Of a stretch of 60,000 nt of DNA, positions 44,948 to 57,039 are shown in pieces. The notes beneath the pieces were generated by a model, which worked only from the letters and a program-made list of their open reading frames with translations, ran no database searches and had not been told where the DNA came from. The number at the start of each line of letters is the position of its first letter. Within the stretch, counting starts at the first letter, position 1. The position numbers were made by a program, and so were the translations under genes. Location of the stretch: the NCBI GenBank assembly GCA_030704615.1, contig CM060731.1:44084001-44144000 (forward strand), read 5' to 3'. The DNA comes from Takakia lepidozioides. Lineage: Eukaryota; Streptophyta; Takakiopsida; Takakiales; Takakiaceae.

Positions 44948-47900
44948 TTAAGCTGCGATGAGAGACTCGGTGCAGGCTGTAGCTGGAGAGCTGTCTTGGC
45001 TCTTCTTCCCAGACCCATACTTCTTGGTGATGAACCTGAGATTGAAACAGTGTTGAATCCGTGTTAGAGAAAATCCCGTTGAACAAACTGCCAGAGGCTT
45101 ACAAATTGATAGGCTTACGATACGAAAGCATAAATTTGTGATTAAGGATTCTCACTGAAGTTCTACACATCTTACCTCTTTGTGTGACCCAGTAGGAAGA
45201 AAGCTGCCTAAACATAACAATGCACCGTGCAGGCTTACACGACAGAAAAGACTCACCAATGCCTGACAATAACAGTTTGTAAGGGCCCAGTTGGGCCATT
45301 TTCACAGACACTGACAACTGGTCAGATAATTGTAGACAGTTTCTTGAGGCTTATACGTTCATGACCCCAAACACACTAGTAGGAGAAGAAAGCAGACACT
45401 AACCTGAAGAAATCCCGCCAAAGCAGCTCATAGACAAGCCAGTTGAGCCCACTATCATCAGTGCTTTTACCTCCTGCGTTTGCTGACACTCCGCCCCTTC
45501 AAGAAAAACACCTCCAGCTTTAGACTCTGTTTGGACTCAAAATCTAGGGTAGCACTGAGATATGATCTTTTATCTTTCAATGGCTTTGAAAACCGAAAGC
45601 TGGCACAACTTATAAATTGTGCTCATCACAAATACTCTGATGTAGACAACCACCCACAGCAATCCTTCTACAAAACAAGTCTACAAAATCGAGGTATTAT
45701 AGCAATGAAACCTACAGTAAGAAATTGTATAAGCAGGCCACAATCAGCTAAACAAGGGATTGCTCTCTTTACACAGTTGTGTCCAACAAAATACTCAATC
45801 TACAAAAGCCAAATGAGTAGAAATGTACATGTAGGACTCCAGACTTACATTGAGAGCAAGAAGACTTCTTTCAAGGCACTGAGAAATAAGGTCTTTGCAA
45901 TAAGTGTTGAAAACTTTCTAGCATCTGATCAGATGGAAGAAAAGAAAATACCTTCAAAGAATATTACAATAAAACAGCAAACAACCAAAGAAACAAACGA
46001 AGACAAGGAACTTCTTGTTTAAGAAAAGAAAAAAGCTTGGGAGTGTAGATCTATCTGCTTTTCTCGAGGTAAGTGGACCGGTGCTCTTCCTATGTAAATG
46101 CATCATCCTTCATGCTGCTTTGAGTTTATCTGCAGAAGACTATCTTTGATCTCTGTAATGACATCGAGCTGCCTGACATCGAGTTCTGGTGGGTTTAAGT
46201 TCAAACAAAACTCCACCACTGGGGTCGTGAGAGAAGGGCATGCTTGCACACAGTTTGCTGGGTAGCAAGTCTTTAGGACTTGGGCTCTTGGCAAACCTGG
46301 CATTGTAATCATGACCTATGTCTATGAGCTTTTCAACTTCTTTTTTCAGCTTCTCGTAACCAGGGTTAGTGATATTCAGAGTGTGGCGTGCCAATCTTTG
46401 AGTGTGACTGACCAGGCAGTAGTAATTGTCTTGATCAATTGAAGAGTCTCCCTGTCATCTGCATAGGCTGCTGAAACTAGGCCTGCAAGCAAGGGTGGTG
46501 GATAGTCACCATCCCATCCATTTGCACAATTTGGGTGATGCAAACCAATAGGTGACCATTATCTTCACTCATGAAGATGAGCTGCAGGCCGACATGTCCC
46601 ACAGCTCGATCTTGAAGAGGCTGTCAAGTTTCGCCGATTCCTAATATTCGGAGGAGAAAGATGTTGACAACACTAAGAGTGACGATGAATCAGATGTGGA
46701 TGGTTACAGGGATGAAGACAATGACAGAGACACAGAAAGTGAAACACAAGAGAAAGGAAGGAAAGGAGGAGCAAATTCTGAAGGCCGAGTACTACAGGAT
46801 GGGATGCTTTCATGGGCAACCAGCTGGTTGTCTCATGTTTGACATGGCCCATGCCTTGCAGGGAAACAAAAACGAGTTGCTCTGGCTTGTGTCTCCCTCA
46901 CCGATCAGTTTGTTCATGAAAGGCTTATCAAGGAGAGATACACTGTAACTCGGAGGGAGCTAGAAAGGCATTTGACCAGCGCTGGCAACATGACGGAGTT
47001 ACTTCTGTTACCTTAAAGGATGGTACCAAAGTGAGGGCACAGGATGTATCAAGAAATATTATTGATGTTGACCGCCGTCTGATGCTGCTGAGAGAGTGGA
47101 GTCTGTATAAGGCTATACGATGTTCCCTTCAAGCTGAAGACATGGGGTGATCAAGGCTTGCGGAAAATGAAGCTCTTACTTGCGAGGATGTGCATCCCAC
47201 TCACAGAATGCCAACAGAGGATCAAATACATGAAAAGCGAAACGAAGAAGAGGCTCGAGACACAGTTCGAGAAATTCGAGTCTGAGTCTGGTCTTACAGA
47301 GCTCTACTTCCGAAACTTCCATAGGCACCATGGATACAACGACCGCGTATCGGCTGCTGGTGTTGTTTATGGAGTGACAGCCTTGCTGGAGACAGCAAGT
47401 GTGGATGGAGAAGGTGATTGCACTGACAAATTTTGGGAGGCATACAAAGCTCTCTCCCCTGATGAATGGGAGGAATTGCGAGCAGGTATGCAGCTGGCGA
47501 TCAAGATCCAACGAGCCTGTCTCCGCGTCAGAAGTGCTGCCATTGCCCAAGAGTGGCGCCATCAGGAATCAGAGGCAGCGTCAATAAATCAAGGCACAGA
47601 TTGGCTTACCTGAATGCCCTGCACACAACCAATCTAGAAAGCAAGGGGAAGTATGACTGAGCCCAACCTTGAACCATTCTTCTTCAGATCCTCAAACATG
47701 TGACGAGGGGAGAGACAGCCCATCGCCAACCAGGGTGAGATCTTGCACGAAAAGTTGGCACCATATAAACTATCACCTGCACCTTCTGGTTTCAAACTGC
47801 TGGTAACTTTGGTTTTGCCAGGTGCTTGCCCTGGAGCTTCCAATGCAAACCTTTGGAGCCGCTTCATGGCTTCATCCTCCCCTCCGACCAGCAATGCTCC

Positions 47901-50900
47901 CCCTGCTGCGTGACTGTCCTGCTATCGTTAACATGGAGAAACAAGATAGTCAATATTGCATGTTTGTTTCCAACTCCAGGTCCTAATATGTAACAAAACT
48001 AGGCGTTTGCCAGCAGGCTTTTCTTCCATGAGCCATAAGATAATGAACAACAGAATCATAGTAAATGGAGGAATTGCCATGCATAATGTGGCCTCTAATA
48101 AATATTGTTTATGCAATCTTGCTTGAGAGCATTTGTAGCTTCTATGCTAGCCTTTTAGCAATGGTCACTCAAATTTTAGCATGAATGCGCCACACTTGAT
48201 CAGCTGTTTCCCTCAATCCAGACCTTCATCAGCACCAGGGGCATAGTTATCTCAAGTCCTTTTTAATTTGAGAATCCATGTTGATTTGTTCTGTGGGTTT
48301 GATTTTATGGTGACAATTTGTCCCCAGGAAACGACTGGTATATGACTTTGATGCACAAGACACCTAACAGAGAAATACATTCATTCAGTTATTAAGGAGT
48401 GGGGAGGAAGCACTTGCACATCATACAAATATCTCAAATGTTCATGTGAGGTGAACCACTGATCCTGATGCTGGCATAACTCAGAAAATTTAATATGCCG
48501 ATCCACGAGATGAAAGGTAAAAGAGAGGAAGAGGAGAGGACCTGTCGCATCGTTGCTGGAGGGCTCAACCCAAGTTCCTGAAGGGAAGGAATGTCACCAG
48601 GCTTCACACCACCACGGACTGGCAAGCCCTTCAGATGCTGCGGTGCATCAACGGTGTCCCGCACACAAACATTTTTTACCTTCTCGCGGAACCCACCATA
48701 ATTGGATGGCATCTCATCCAGCTTGAAGGGTAGATCATCAATGTGGAACAATGTGCTACCCCAGAAGTACTTGGCCTCCACGCCTTGGTCTTTCAATGCA
48801 GCTGATACTTTCCCCTCCGCCTGAGAATAAAAGACAAGTTCAATCAGAAAGTTGGCCCATGTCAACAAACCATGGCTAGCCGTTGCCGCCCACTAAGATT
48901 GCTGCATTTCAGTTTGACTAAGCCTAACACAAATTTCAACCCTCATCCTTGGGTGATAAGAAGTTGCAGGCTTCTTCCACCTATATAAAAACCAGTTGCT
49001 TAATGCTGGCCATTTGCTGACATCATCTCCACTCTCTTTGGCTTGCTTTCACCCTCTTATGACAGCCAGTTCCTTCACCGGTTTCTTGCATCCATCTAGA
49101 ATTAAGCCTGGGCTGCTAGAACTGCCAGCTCAAATTGACAGTTGCCCAAAAGGAATGAACATGAACCTGAAGCTCTTCAAAAGTGACTTCCTGGTGTGCA
49201 TACAAGGCATCTGCCCCAACAGACTGGGCCAATTTCACAATCACTTCCTCTGGCTTTCCAATTCTGATGATCAAATCTGAACCCCTATGTCTCAGATTTT
49301 CCCGCAAGTTCGCAACACACTCCAACAGAAATTTGGCGCGGTAGGGACCTGTCTTATCGAACCCTGACGATGACTTCCCGTAGTCTCTTGGATCAAAACA
49401 GTACACTGGAAGGATGGAGAGAGAATCACGACTTGCTGTCACCAGGGCTTCATTGTCATGCACTCGTAAATCATTCCTAAACCACACAATGGATGCCCTG
49501 CGCAATCCTGCAGGGTTCCCTGGTTCTTTGAACTCTGGCCCGCGAAGTCGGTCGTAGTCTGGGAAAGCTGAAACATAGTTGGTTACCTTCTTTGAGGTGC
49601 TGACAGGGGTAGAAGCTGGAATGTCAAGGGCTACCTGAGACCAAGCATATATAAATATTTATCAATCATTTTAAGAAAAAACGTTTCCTGACACTTAAAT
49701 GTAGTTACAAAACACAACTACAGACAAGGGAAGTTGCAGAGTTTGACCACAGCAATGCCTCACAGCAGACCCACTTGGAAGCTCCAGCTAATTGAAAATG
49801 ACTACCCTTCCTGCTGTGAGTATCTTACATTGACTACCAAATTGTACAGAAGATGCTCCAGCCTAGCATGCAGGACAGCAAGCAGTGGCATAATTTCACT
49901 GAAACTAACAGCTGTAAGATCATTCCTGGTTATTATTTCTCCTTAAACCACTTTCTCTAAAATCTTACTTTAGCAAAATCTGCATTAACACATTCCCTGA
50001 GAAACTTAACATTGCAGCCCTAGAAGAGGACGTATGACTTAGAAGCTTTCAGCTCGTTGTTGTGTGCAATAGACCCCCATTCAGCATGCCATGTACACTT
50101 TGATAATTGGCCTCTGAGGAACAAAGCTCTCCACATAATGCTAGAAACTTTTTGCTCAAAAGTGAGCTTGGACATTTGCATAGTAGGTTTCTCATGTCTC
50201 AACCCTGTGCGTCGTTATCAAGACAAATTCCAGCCACATGCCCATCCCACCCACTCGAAGCACCCCCAGTTTGGGTCCAGATATAGACTGACCTGAACCT
50301 TGGAAGAGGCCATGACTGGTATTGGGCTGTGGCTCTTCTTCTGAGAAGGGGCTGCTGGGGAAGCCAACTTCATAGCTGAGCGCACATTCCGACTGGGTGC
50401 TTGGGGCACCAAACCAGGTTTCGTAAGTACAAGACTGGAGGAGAGTACCGAACCAAGGGCTAGCGAAATAGAGGCAGCGGCTGGGAAGGGCTGAGCAGGT
50501 AGATATTGTCCTGCAGCCAATGTGATCACAGCACTGGTTACATGTGGTGTAGTCATGTGAAGAGGATATTCCTAACTTGACGTCCCACCGCCTTTCATAC
50601 CACATGGAGCTGCCACATTATGCTACAGATAGGGAGACAGGGAAAAGGAGAGCATGGCCTCCAGAAGAGAGAGAAGGGAACCAGAAAATGAGGTAGTGAG
50701 AATTGGAATGGCAGTGTGTGGACGGTCAGTCGCCATGGACGAAAATGCTACATAACTAAACCACCGGCCACTTTGCAATACACTCCTCACGGCAGGGAGG
50801 ACTGTAACGACAATCTCCCGTGACACACTCTCAAAGCAGGATCTTCGCAGAAGGATTCCAAAGCCCTTACCTCCATCTACCTCATTCCCTTCGCAGACAT

Positions 50901-51045
50901 CCTCCACCGTCGACTTCACAGCAGGCTCCTCCAACACAGCAGGTGGGGACGAAGCGAGCGCCGGTGCCGACCCCAATGCGCGCTGCACATTGTGATCCAT
51001 GATGAGCTCCAGGTCTTGCAGAGCGCCATAGGTTGATCTCCCCAT
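44948..51045 (-). CDS. PHR2: PHR2-type photolyase/cryptochrome-family flavoprotein, about 7 exons, about 516 aa
   Basis: Homologue of the plant PHR2 'blue-light photoreceptor', a short photolyase-related protein. Exons (minus): 51045-50871, 50510-50293, 49634-49167, 48820-48542, 47918-about 47675, about 45482-45404 and 45035-44948. Seen: an acidic then Ala/Ser-rich N-terminus that may be a transit peptide; the photolyase N-domain RRASIVWFRNDLRVHDNEAL (about residue 176 on), LPVYCFDPRDYGKSSSGFDK, GKPEEVIVKLAQ; AEGKVSAALK and AKYFWGSTLFHIDDLPF; the FAD-domain start NFSCKISPWLAMGCLSPR (about 435-452); WLVYELLWRDFFRFITKKYG; and the end ATACTESLIAA. Like PHR2 of flowering plants it stops soon after FRFITKKY, so the second half of the FAD-binding domain of true photolyases is absent by design. 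The splice between exons 5 and 6 is unresolved: it spans about 2.2 kb containing a CDC45 relic, and the only phase-fitting donor (AATG|GTTCAA) is weak. A GA tract lies just upstream. Confidence 0.9.
46398..47595 (+). pseudogene. CDC45 relic, intronless and frameshifted, inside the PHR2-like intron
   Basis: Plus-strand fragments line up in order with the replication factor CDC45: IVLIN (about 46410); VVDSHHPIHLHNLG (about 46498); HEDELQADMSHS; YYRMGCFHGQPAGCLMFD and NKNELLWL (about 46785-46890); ACVSLTDQFVHERLIKERY; VTLKDGTKVRAQD; LMLLREWSLY; FKLKTWGDQGLRKMKLLLAR (about 47125-47190); and YFRNFHRHHGYNDRVSAAGV, GVTALLETASV, AIKIQRACLR, SAAIAQ. At least four frame changes and several stops, with no introns between parts. 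This pattern fits a processed (retrotransposed) copy that has decayed. It runs antisense to the host gene. Confidence 0.85.
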
Positions 51046-51159
51046 TCTTACGGTCCTCTCTCAAGCTTTGGCAGGCCAAGCAAGGCCCCCTTGTGAGAAC
51101 ACAGACAAGCCCTGGCTGCAGGGGATGCTAACTTAATCCTCCGTCTCCCAGACCTCCCT

Positions 51160-51213
51160 TCCCTCTCTCTCTTCTTCTTCTTCTCTCTCGCTCTCTCGCT
51201 CTCTCTCGCTCTA
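51160..51213. promoter_or_regulatory. CT/GA-rich tract upstream of the PHR2-like gene
   Basis: Runs of CTCTCT, CTTCTTCTT and CTCTCTCGCTCTCTCG (GA on the gene's strand) 115-170 bp before the ATG at 51045. Likely 5' UTR or core-promoter sequence; compare the tract before the TIC32-like gene. Confidence 0.45.
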
Positions 51214-51239
51214 GAGTTTTCCAGCTCTGCAAGTCCAAC

Positions 51240-52029
51240 GTGTGATGGTGGGTTCAACTCTTCATCACTCCTCTCCACGTAATTTGTGTGCAAATGCTTA
51301 TGGCTTTGAGGGTTTTAATTTTTTAATTTTCTCCCGAAATAAAGCTCTCTGCTTTTTCTTTTTTTTGGGAGGAAGCCTTGAGAGCACTAACATAAGTTAC
51401 ACGCGTTTTTTTATTGGCGAATTTTCGCCAGATTTCGACCTCAAAAAATAAAACGGAATATTGTGTCGCAAATCCCCTGTTTTTCCATAGATGAAATCGC
51501 CAAATTTCTCCAAATAAAAATAAATTATGGATGAATTTTCCAAATATGGATGAACAGAATGTACCACTATTTTCTGCAAAACTCTGTAGCCACTCGTGCT
51601 GTTTACCAAATTTCTCAAAAAACACTAATACATAGTGCTTTGTCCAGAAATTTGGCGTTCTGATAAATTTTGAGCCCTATTTTCAAGATTGCCCATTTGG
51701 GCTGCCACGTGGGCACAAGTTCACAAGCCAACGGTTTTGGACACTGGATTTCAGCCCCATAGCACTTTGAAAACTTCAAGGGAGCATATTTTTTATTGGC
51801 TCCTCTAAAGTGGAGACTACACATTGGTGTCAAAAATGAAGCCCCTGTTGTGCTTTCCCCAGGCGTTACCTCCTCTTATTTGCTGAAAACTACTTCTTGA
51901 TATGCTTCTCAAGATAATACCTCCCTAAGATAACATCTTTCTTATTGAACAATTTATGAAAGATAAATGGATGAATTTTCAGGTTTATTATGGAGGAAAG
52001 TAGATTTCACTGTTCGAAAAGAGAAGCCA
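51240..52029. other. Gene-free stretch
   Basis: AT-rich sequence with short open frames on the minus strand (51323-51625) that show no domain. Nothing else recognised. Confidence 0.4.
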
Positions 52030-52165
52030 TACGGGTCTAGACCAGTGTCGGGCGGTTACCCTCCGGGACCCAGGTTAACCGCCAGTTCCGGTTCAGGTTA
52101 ACTGAAACCGGGCCCATTCCTACAGAACCTGACCCGGAACCGGAACCTGCCAATGGGGATCGGCG
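52030..52165. repeat. GGTTAACCGCC/CCGGAACC low-complexity block
   Basis: Irregular GGACCCAGGTTAACCGCC, GGTTCAGGTTAACTG and CCGGAACCGGAACC units. Similar in style to the block at 11225-11660. The Gly-Ser frame on the minus strand is a by-product. Confidence 0.55.
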
Positions 52166-52274
52166 CAGAAACAAACCGGCGTTCCTGCTGGGTGTGAGAA
52201 TTTGGATCGCTCCCAAATTTGGCACGCACGTCAGCTTGTCGTATCATTGCTCCATCGTCACACCTCCGCAACTC

Positions 52275-52878
52275 CTAGAAGAACTCCACCACCGGGTTGA
52301 ATCTAGGCACATGTGTTGTAGTCGTGGCAGGAGGAGTAGTAGCACCTTTTGAACTGGTACCACCTACAGAAGTACCGGCACTACTTGTTCCACTACTAGT
52401 GCTGGCAGTGGGAGATATTGGTGCTGATGCCGCTACTGGTCGTGTTGTGCCTCGAGTAATGGAGACGTAGTCAGGAGACCAATACATCCTCTACTCCTTA
52501 ATCTCTGCTACATGTCCTTGCTTGAACTTGTGGTAATCGTCCATAGGCGGGCCTTCCAAATGCTGGAACAAGCACAATCGAGCTGGATGACTTTATCCAG
52601 GAGTTCGACAGCTGGTGTGATTTGCAACAGATGCGCAATCCACAGCTAGTAGCTCCATACATCTCCTTCATGTCGTCCCACAATAATGGCGAAGAAAACT
52701 GCACACCTGTTGATGAAGCCTCCGGGTCTGTGTCAGACTCTAAAGTAGTCGAGGGTGGAGGTGAAGGTGGTCTGAACCGAATACCTCGTCTTGTGAACCC
52801 ACTCTCACTGCTACTGCCTGTAGCCGTACTCCCCTCAACACCCTTGGGTAACTCCGTGATGACACTCACAACGTGCAC
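52275..52878 (-). other. Two Ser/Thr/Pro-rich open frames, unrecognised
   Basis: Frames at 52275-52487 (starts MYWSPDYVSI, then Ser/Thr/Ala-rich) and 52498-52878 (Ser/Pro-rich, SPPPSTTLESDTDPE). They are adjacent and may be pieces of one protein, for example a retroelement gag-like product. No motif proves it. Confidence 0.25.
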
Positions 52879-53509
52879 CTCCCCTACGTGACACTATAAG
52901 GCTCCAGTACTAATTCTAATAGTGACACGGGTGGGCACCTGTTGCAATTTAAGGGTCATATCGCAGTGGCTCAGGGCACCTGCACCTGCATCCACCGCAA
53001 GAACTCATATGGTTGGCTGGTCATCAACCCAGTCTCACCATAGAAGAAACATTGGTGGTCTTGTTGGTCATCACTCCAGCCTCACCACCGACAGCATACT
53101 CTAGGATTGACCGGTGATCAAATCCGGCCTAATCCCTATGAAAGCAAGCGCCCACACAAAACCAACATGGCGCACAGTCAAATATGCAGGTGTTGGGGGG
53201 GATCCAAACACAAGAAATCAAAACATCAACACCCCCACACCAGAATCCATTTGCAGTGCTGATCCTGCAGAATATCCCAGCCCAAAACCCCGGACTGACT
53301 GGCCTCCACCAAGAGAGGCTTTGGCAACTACAAGTACAAAGTAATGGAAATAGTAAAAAGAGGGAGGGGAAGAATAGAGGCTCGACCAAGCAAGATCTAA
53401 TCCTGATCTATGCTATCAACTGCCAGACTTCTCTCAAAGTGCCTCGCTCTGCATGATGGTAAGGTGTAGGAGGTATATCTATGTCCAGAAACCTGTTACT
53501 AACCTTATC

Positions 53510-54157
53510 CTAAGCTATAGTAGCTCGCTCTAACCAACCCTCCTCCTCTCTCTGCCAGGTAGAGACAAAGCAATACTCCCTTATCTCCCGCTCACTGAAC
53601 ACTAAAGAAAATAAAGGTAGGGTCTGATAGTCTCTCAACTCGAAAGCTTTGAGACAGTTGTGGGTGTCCTCATTGCGAATGACTGCATCTCCTTCAAGCA
53701 GAACAAACTTTTTATTGCTAATGAACCCCCGCTCATGGTTGCCTCGTGTAGAGCGTGTCCGGCTGCAACCATGTCTGATTGCAAAAACTTGTGTAGCTCC
53801 TGCTCCTCTGCTCCAGTACACCACGGCCTTGTGGCTGAACACCTTGGTCCCCGGGGCTGTCTTTGGCTGTGTTCCAAGCCTAGCTTCCACCCACTTTGGT
53901 ATGTCACCTACAGCTGCAGAACTGCTTGCTCCAACAGAGTTCTGACTGTCCAAAGCAATATTGAGGCCCTCAATGCCGACTACAGCAGTATGTTGTCTAT
54001 TGCTAATGCCTGACTCCCAATATGCAATCAACTCGTCCAACTGCTCTCCACTCAAATCAGTCTGAGTTCCTTGAGAAACATAAATCTTGGGCCCTTGTGT
54101 GCACAGGCTAAGAGAAGAGACCTGCCCTTCAATTACGTCCTCATTTCCCCCAGCCAT
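53510..54157 (-). CDS. Unrecognised 215-aa open frame
   Basis: Runs from an ATG (MAGGNEDVIEGQVSSLSL) to a stop, with a protein-like, non-repetitive composition and a charged, aromatic C-terminal half (KAFELRDYQTLPLFSLVFSE). It is the longest uninterrupted frame of its neighbourhood. No family recognised, no membrane segment, no signal peptide. The ATG is preceded by about 60 bp free of repeats. It could be an exon of a larger gene or a transposon ORF. Confidence 0.4.
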   Translation of the reverse strand: MAGGNEDVIEGQVSSLSLCTQGPKIYVSQGTQTDLSGEQLDELIAYWESGISNRQHTAVVGIEGLNIALDSQNSVGASSSAAVGDIPKWVEARLGTQPKTAPGTKVFSHKAVVYWSRGAGATQVFAIRHGCSRTRSTRGNHERGFISNKKFVLLEGDAVIRNEDTHNCLKAFELRDYQTLPLFSLVFSEREIREYCFVSTWQREEEGWLERATIA

Positions 54158-54739
54158 ACAAGGACGACATCCCCAGATTTGTCTCTCGTGTAGACCACAA
54201 CATGTTCTAGAAACAGAATTGTGGATCTTTCATAGCACACTCACACTCAAAAAATTCCATAGATTTTTAGCAGAGTCCAAAAAAAAAACTAAATAGATAG
54301 ATATATTTCCCCTTTCTGCAGCTATCCCCCCATAAACTGAGTCAAACGGAGTCCATTTGACAAAGATATGACCAATTAGGCTCTAAATCATTTAAATTAG
54401 ATCAAAAGGGTTTTTTTTTTTTTTTTTTAACACCAAAACTTTCTCGTCATTAAAAACTGCTCCCAAGTCATCTACGAGTTCCCAACATGTCCATGTAGTT
54501 CTCACAGATTCCCTGGATTTCACCTACAGGTGTTTCAAACATACACCGGTGAACTGCTCTGCTCCAGCCAAGATCTGTAGCTATGCTGACTCCGGGGCTT
54601 TGATCCTTCGCACTTGTATCATTCTAAACCAAGTAGCTCCCTGACCCAAGCTCGTATCAACAGTATACACCTCTGCTCAACAGGCTTAGCAACCCATAGG
54701 CTACTTATCCCCAACCTCTACACTCTAGTGAAACAGGAT

Positions 54740-56030
54740 CAGGCCAAGATGAGCAACGAAGAAGAAGGCTCTGCTCAGCTGAGCCCAATTGAAGAAGACG
54801 AAGAGGTCAGTGACATGCACGTTTCCGATGAGCCATACTTCTTTGACGACCAAGTACTGCAACCCAAGCCCGCCCGAGACCAGATCGAGACCACCAACGG
54901 AAGAGGTCAACTCGCCCCAGGAAATGAGATCGTCCAGGGCCGATTTCTCTCCCCAACGTGGAGCCCCTCCGCCTGTAGTATCCAGCATGCTAGCAAGGAC
55001 GGCTCACACCAGCCCCGACCTCAAACGACTTTCCAGCACAGCCAACAGTGACGAAGGCAGCTCGCACTCCGAACCCAAGAGATCCAAGGGCCCCCCCTCA
55101 AACGAGCATCCGCCAATTCTCGAAGGCACTACCTCCTAGCCCACGCCACAACTGTGGATGGGCTATTAGGTCCTCCAACAACATGCGTTGGACATGGAAC
55201 TGCCCATAATCAAGAAGATATGATCCACCGCGGAGCTCCGACAGCTCGGGCTAAAAGCCTCCAAGATCCATGAACTTAGGTACTGCTTGAAAGCTTTCCC
55301 CTACGTACCACAATTATATTTCCCTGCCACTAGACCAGATGGGAAGGATGGGTAACTATACCCACTCACCCAGCTTCCCAAAGGCACAAACATCGACCCC
55401 GAATCGGGCTTGTCTTCAACACCACATCACATAATCATATGATTTGACAAGGATACAGACATGCCCAAGGAGCAGGCCCTATACTGTGCAAAGAAAAGGT
55501 TTGCAGATATAAACATCCCCCTCGGGACTGTTCTGTACTCCCCAATCACGACATACAAAAAAAACGCATGCTGGAAATGGGAGTCCGCATCGACCACACC
55601 CTCATCAGGCCGTAGCCGCGTACCCGCCGAGGCAGCATGACAGGTCTTGCCGCCACCCACCAGGAGATAGTGGCAGAGAGGGATGCACTTACGCTTGTTG
55701 TAAAAAGCCTGGACCCGTTACACTCCCAGGAGGTTACAGAAGCTGCTCTTAGGGAGGCCTTCGGCAAAGATAACATCATTCAAGTCTACTTCAGTAAAAT
55801 CGCCCCAATGGAGAAAACCAAACACTCACATGGCCCTCATCACCTGCAAGAATCCAGCATATACATACAGTGGTGTAACAAGCCCCCAACACAGGTGCTA
55901 GGCAGCTGGTGAAATTCGAGCCACACATGAATAGACTGAACGGCTTAGCACCCCCTGCCAACGAAAGTTTGGAGCGCCTCCGAGTCGCCAATATAAATCA
56001 AGCCCAGTCAGCCAAAATGGGGGTTTCTGC
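54740..56030 (+). pseudogene. Retroelement ORF1/gag-like relic (tentative)
   Basis: Starts with an acidic, Pro/Ser-rich segment (MSNEEEGSAQLSPIEEDEEV at 54749). Later, in shifted frames, come FDKDTDMPKEQALYCAKKRF, LGTVLYSPITTYKKN, then ERDALTLVVKSLDPLHSQEV, AALREAFGKDNIIQVYFSKI, and about 55910 KFEPHMNRLNGLAPP. The order and style (low-complexity head, small nucleic-acid-binding-like tail) resemble LINE ORF1/gag proteins. No zinc knuckle or clear RRM was seen. Several frame changes make it a relic. Confidence 0.4.
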
Positions 56031-56814
56031 CCAATGACCCTTCTCGCACTGCAACATGAGGGCCCTCATAAACTGAGCACTGCAGGCCTCCTTGGCACTC
56101 AGCCTACACCCGTGCCTGGGAGACAAGGGCCCCCCCGAGTGCCGTGAATCACCATGGACCCAAGAGAGTCTCTAAAACACTTGCAGGCCACCTATGGGCG
56201 ATTATTGTTGGCTTTGAACTGCTGCAGCAACACTTTGAATGGTTTCCGCCTTCCTGTTCTGCTCCACTCGGCACACATAGCCAGTCTAACTACAGGCTCC
56301 CCGTGACCTAGCTATATTATAATAATGCTTAAAAACAGAAACATCATATCTAGCTTAGCACTAGAAAACTAGATAGAGCATCTCTCTTGAGTGATAAGAG
56401 AACTAAACTCACATGTCTGATAACAAAGAAACACAAAACACAACACAATCTATATATGTAAACTAAACTCACACTGTTGACACAATGACATGAAATACAA
56501 CACCATTACTCGTTAAACTAAGAGTCGAGCCAGGGGCACCCCAAGCTATGGGGACTCCACCCCACAACATCTTATTCTCCCTTCATAAGCACACTCAGAT
56601 TCTAAGCAGTGAAGGAGCTCGGTCGTGCAGACTCAACTCGAGAGAGATGAGCCGCACGACTGACGCTCTCATGAAGATAAGATGGTTCAGGTGTCAAACT
56701 AAACTTGACACCTGACTTAACACTAATCCAAGTGTTAAATACAAATAACTAGCTTTATTCTAGTTAGTTTCACACTGTGTTTATTTAACTTGACAGTGTC
56801 AACACAATGCCGAT

Positions 56815-57039
56815 TTAGTTGGATTTTGTCCTTGATAACCTCTTCATAGAAGGGACAGAAGATCTTGTCTTTCTGCCAATTCGAGTTTTTGGGTTCCGGG
56901 CGCGGATGTCTACAAATGCTTCCACTATTTTATGATCAAACTCGTCTGGTGAGTACCAGTACCTTCGCTCCTTCTTCAGCCTGGTTTGGTTCACAAAATC
57001 CACCCAGTCCGCTCCACCCTTTTCACAAGCATCCTCCAT
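56815..57039 (-). CDS. Candidate terminal exon, unrecognised basic protein
   Basis: A possible acceptor TTCTGCAG|CA lies just before an ATG at 57039. The frame has DWVDFVNQTRLKKERRYWYS, then PDEFDHKIVEAFVDI, and a Lys/Arg-rich end, stopping at 56815. The composition is protein-like. A possible upstream exon at about 57180-57240 reads KRRKHTRLRNNSKFIGS before a GTGAGG donor. The gene is not identified, so treat as a hypothesis. Confidence 0.35.
   Translation of the reverse strand: MEDACEKGGADWVDFVNQTRLKKERRYWYSPDEFDHKIVEAFVDIRARNPKTRIGRKTRSSVPSMKRLSRTKSN

Noticed and set aside
45480-46022. 180-codon plus-strand frame in the PHR2-like intron
   Set aside because: No domain, composition like AT-rich intron, partly overlaps exon 6 on the other strand.
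46140-46560. Minus-strand frame with RHTLNITNPGYEKLKKEVEKL and an AAYADD string suggesting a reverse transcriptase
   Set aside because: The AYADD part is the reverse complement of the CDC45 relic (VVDSHHPIHLHNL region and upstream); no other RT motif is present. The remaining stretch stays unexplained but unsupported.
50556-50556. ATG at 50556 as the PHR2-like start
   Set aside because: It is in frame, but the exon beginning at 50510 joins in phase to the upstream exon 51045-50871 (VDGG|QYLPAQ), which restores a PHR2-like N-terminus; this ATG would lie in the intron.
47634-51045. A full cry-DASH (CRY3) gene
   Set aside because: The N-domain fits the wider family, but the protein ends soon after FRFITKKYG with ATACTE, the PHR2 arrangement; the DASH C-terminal half is absent.
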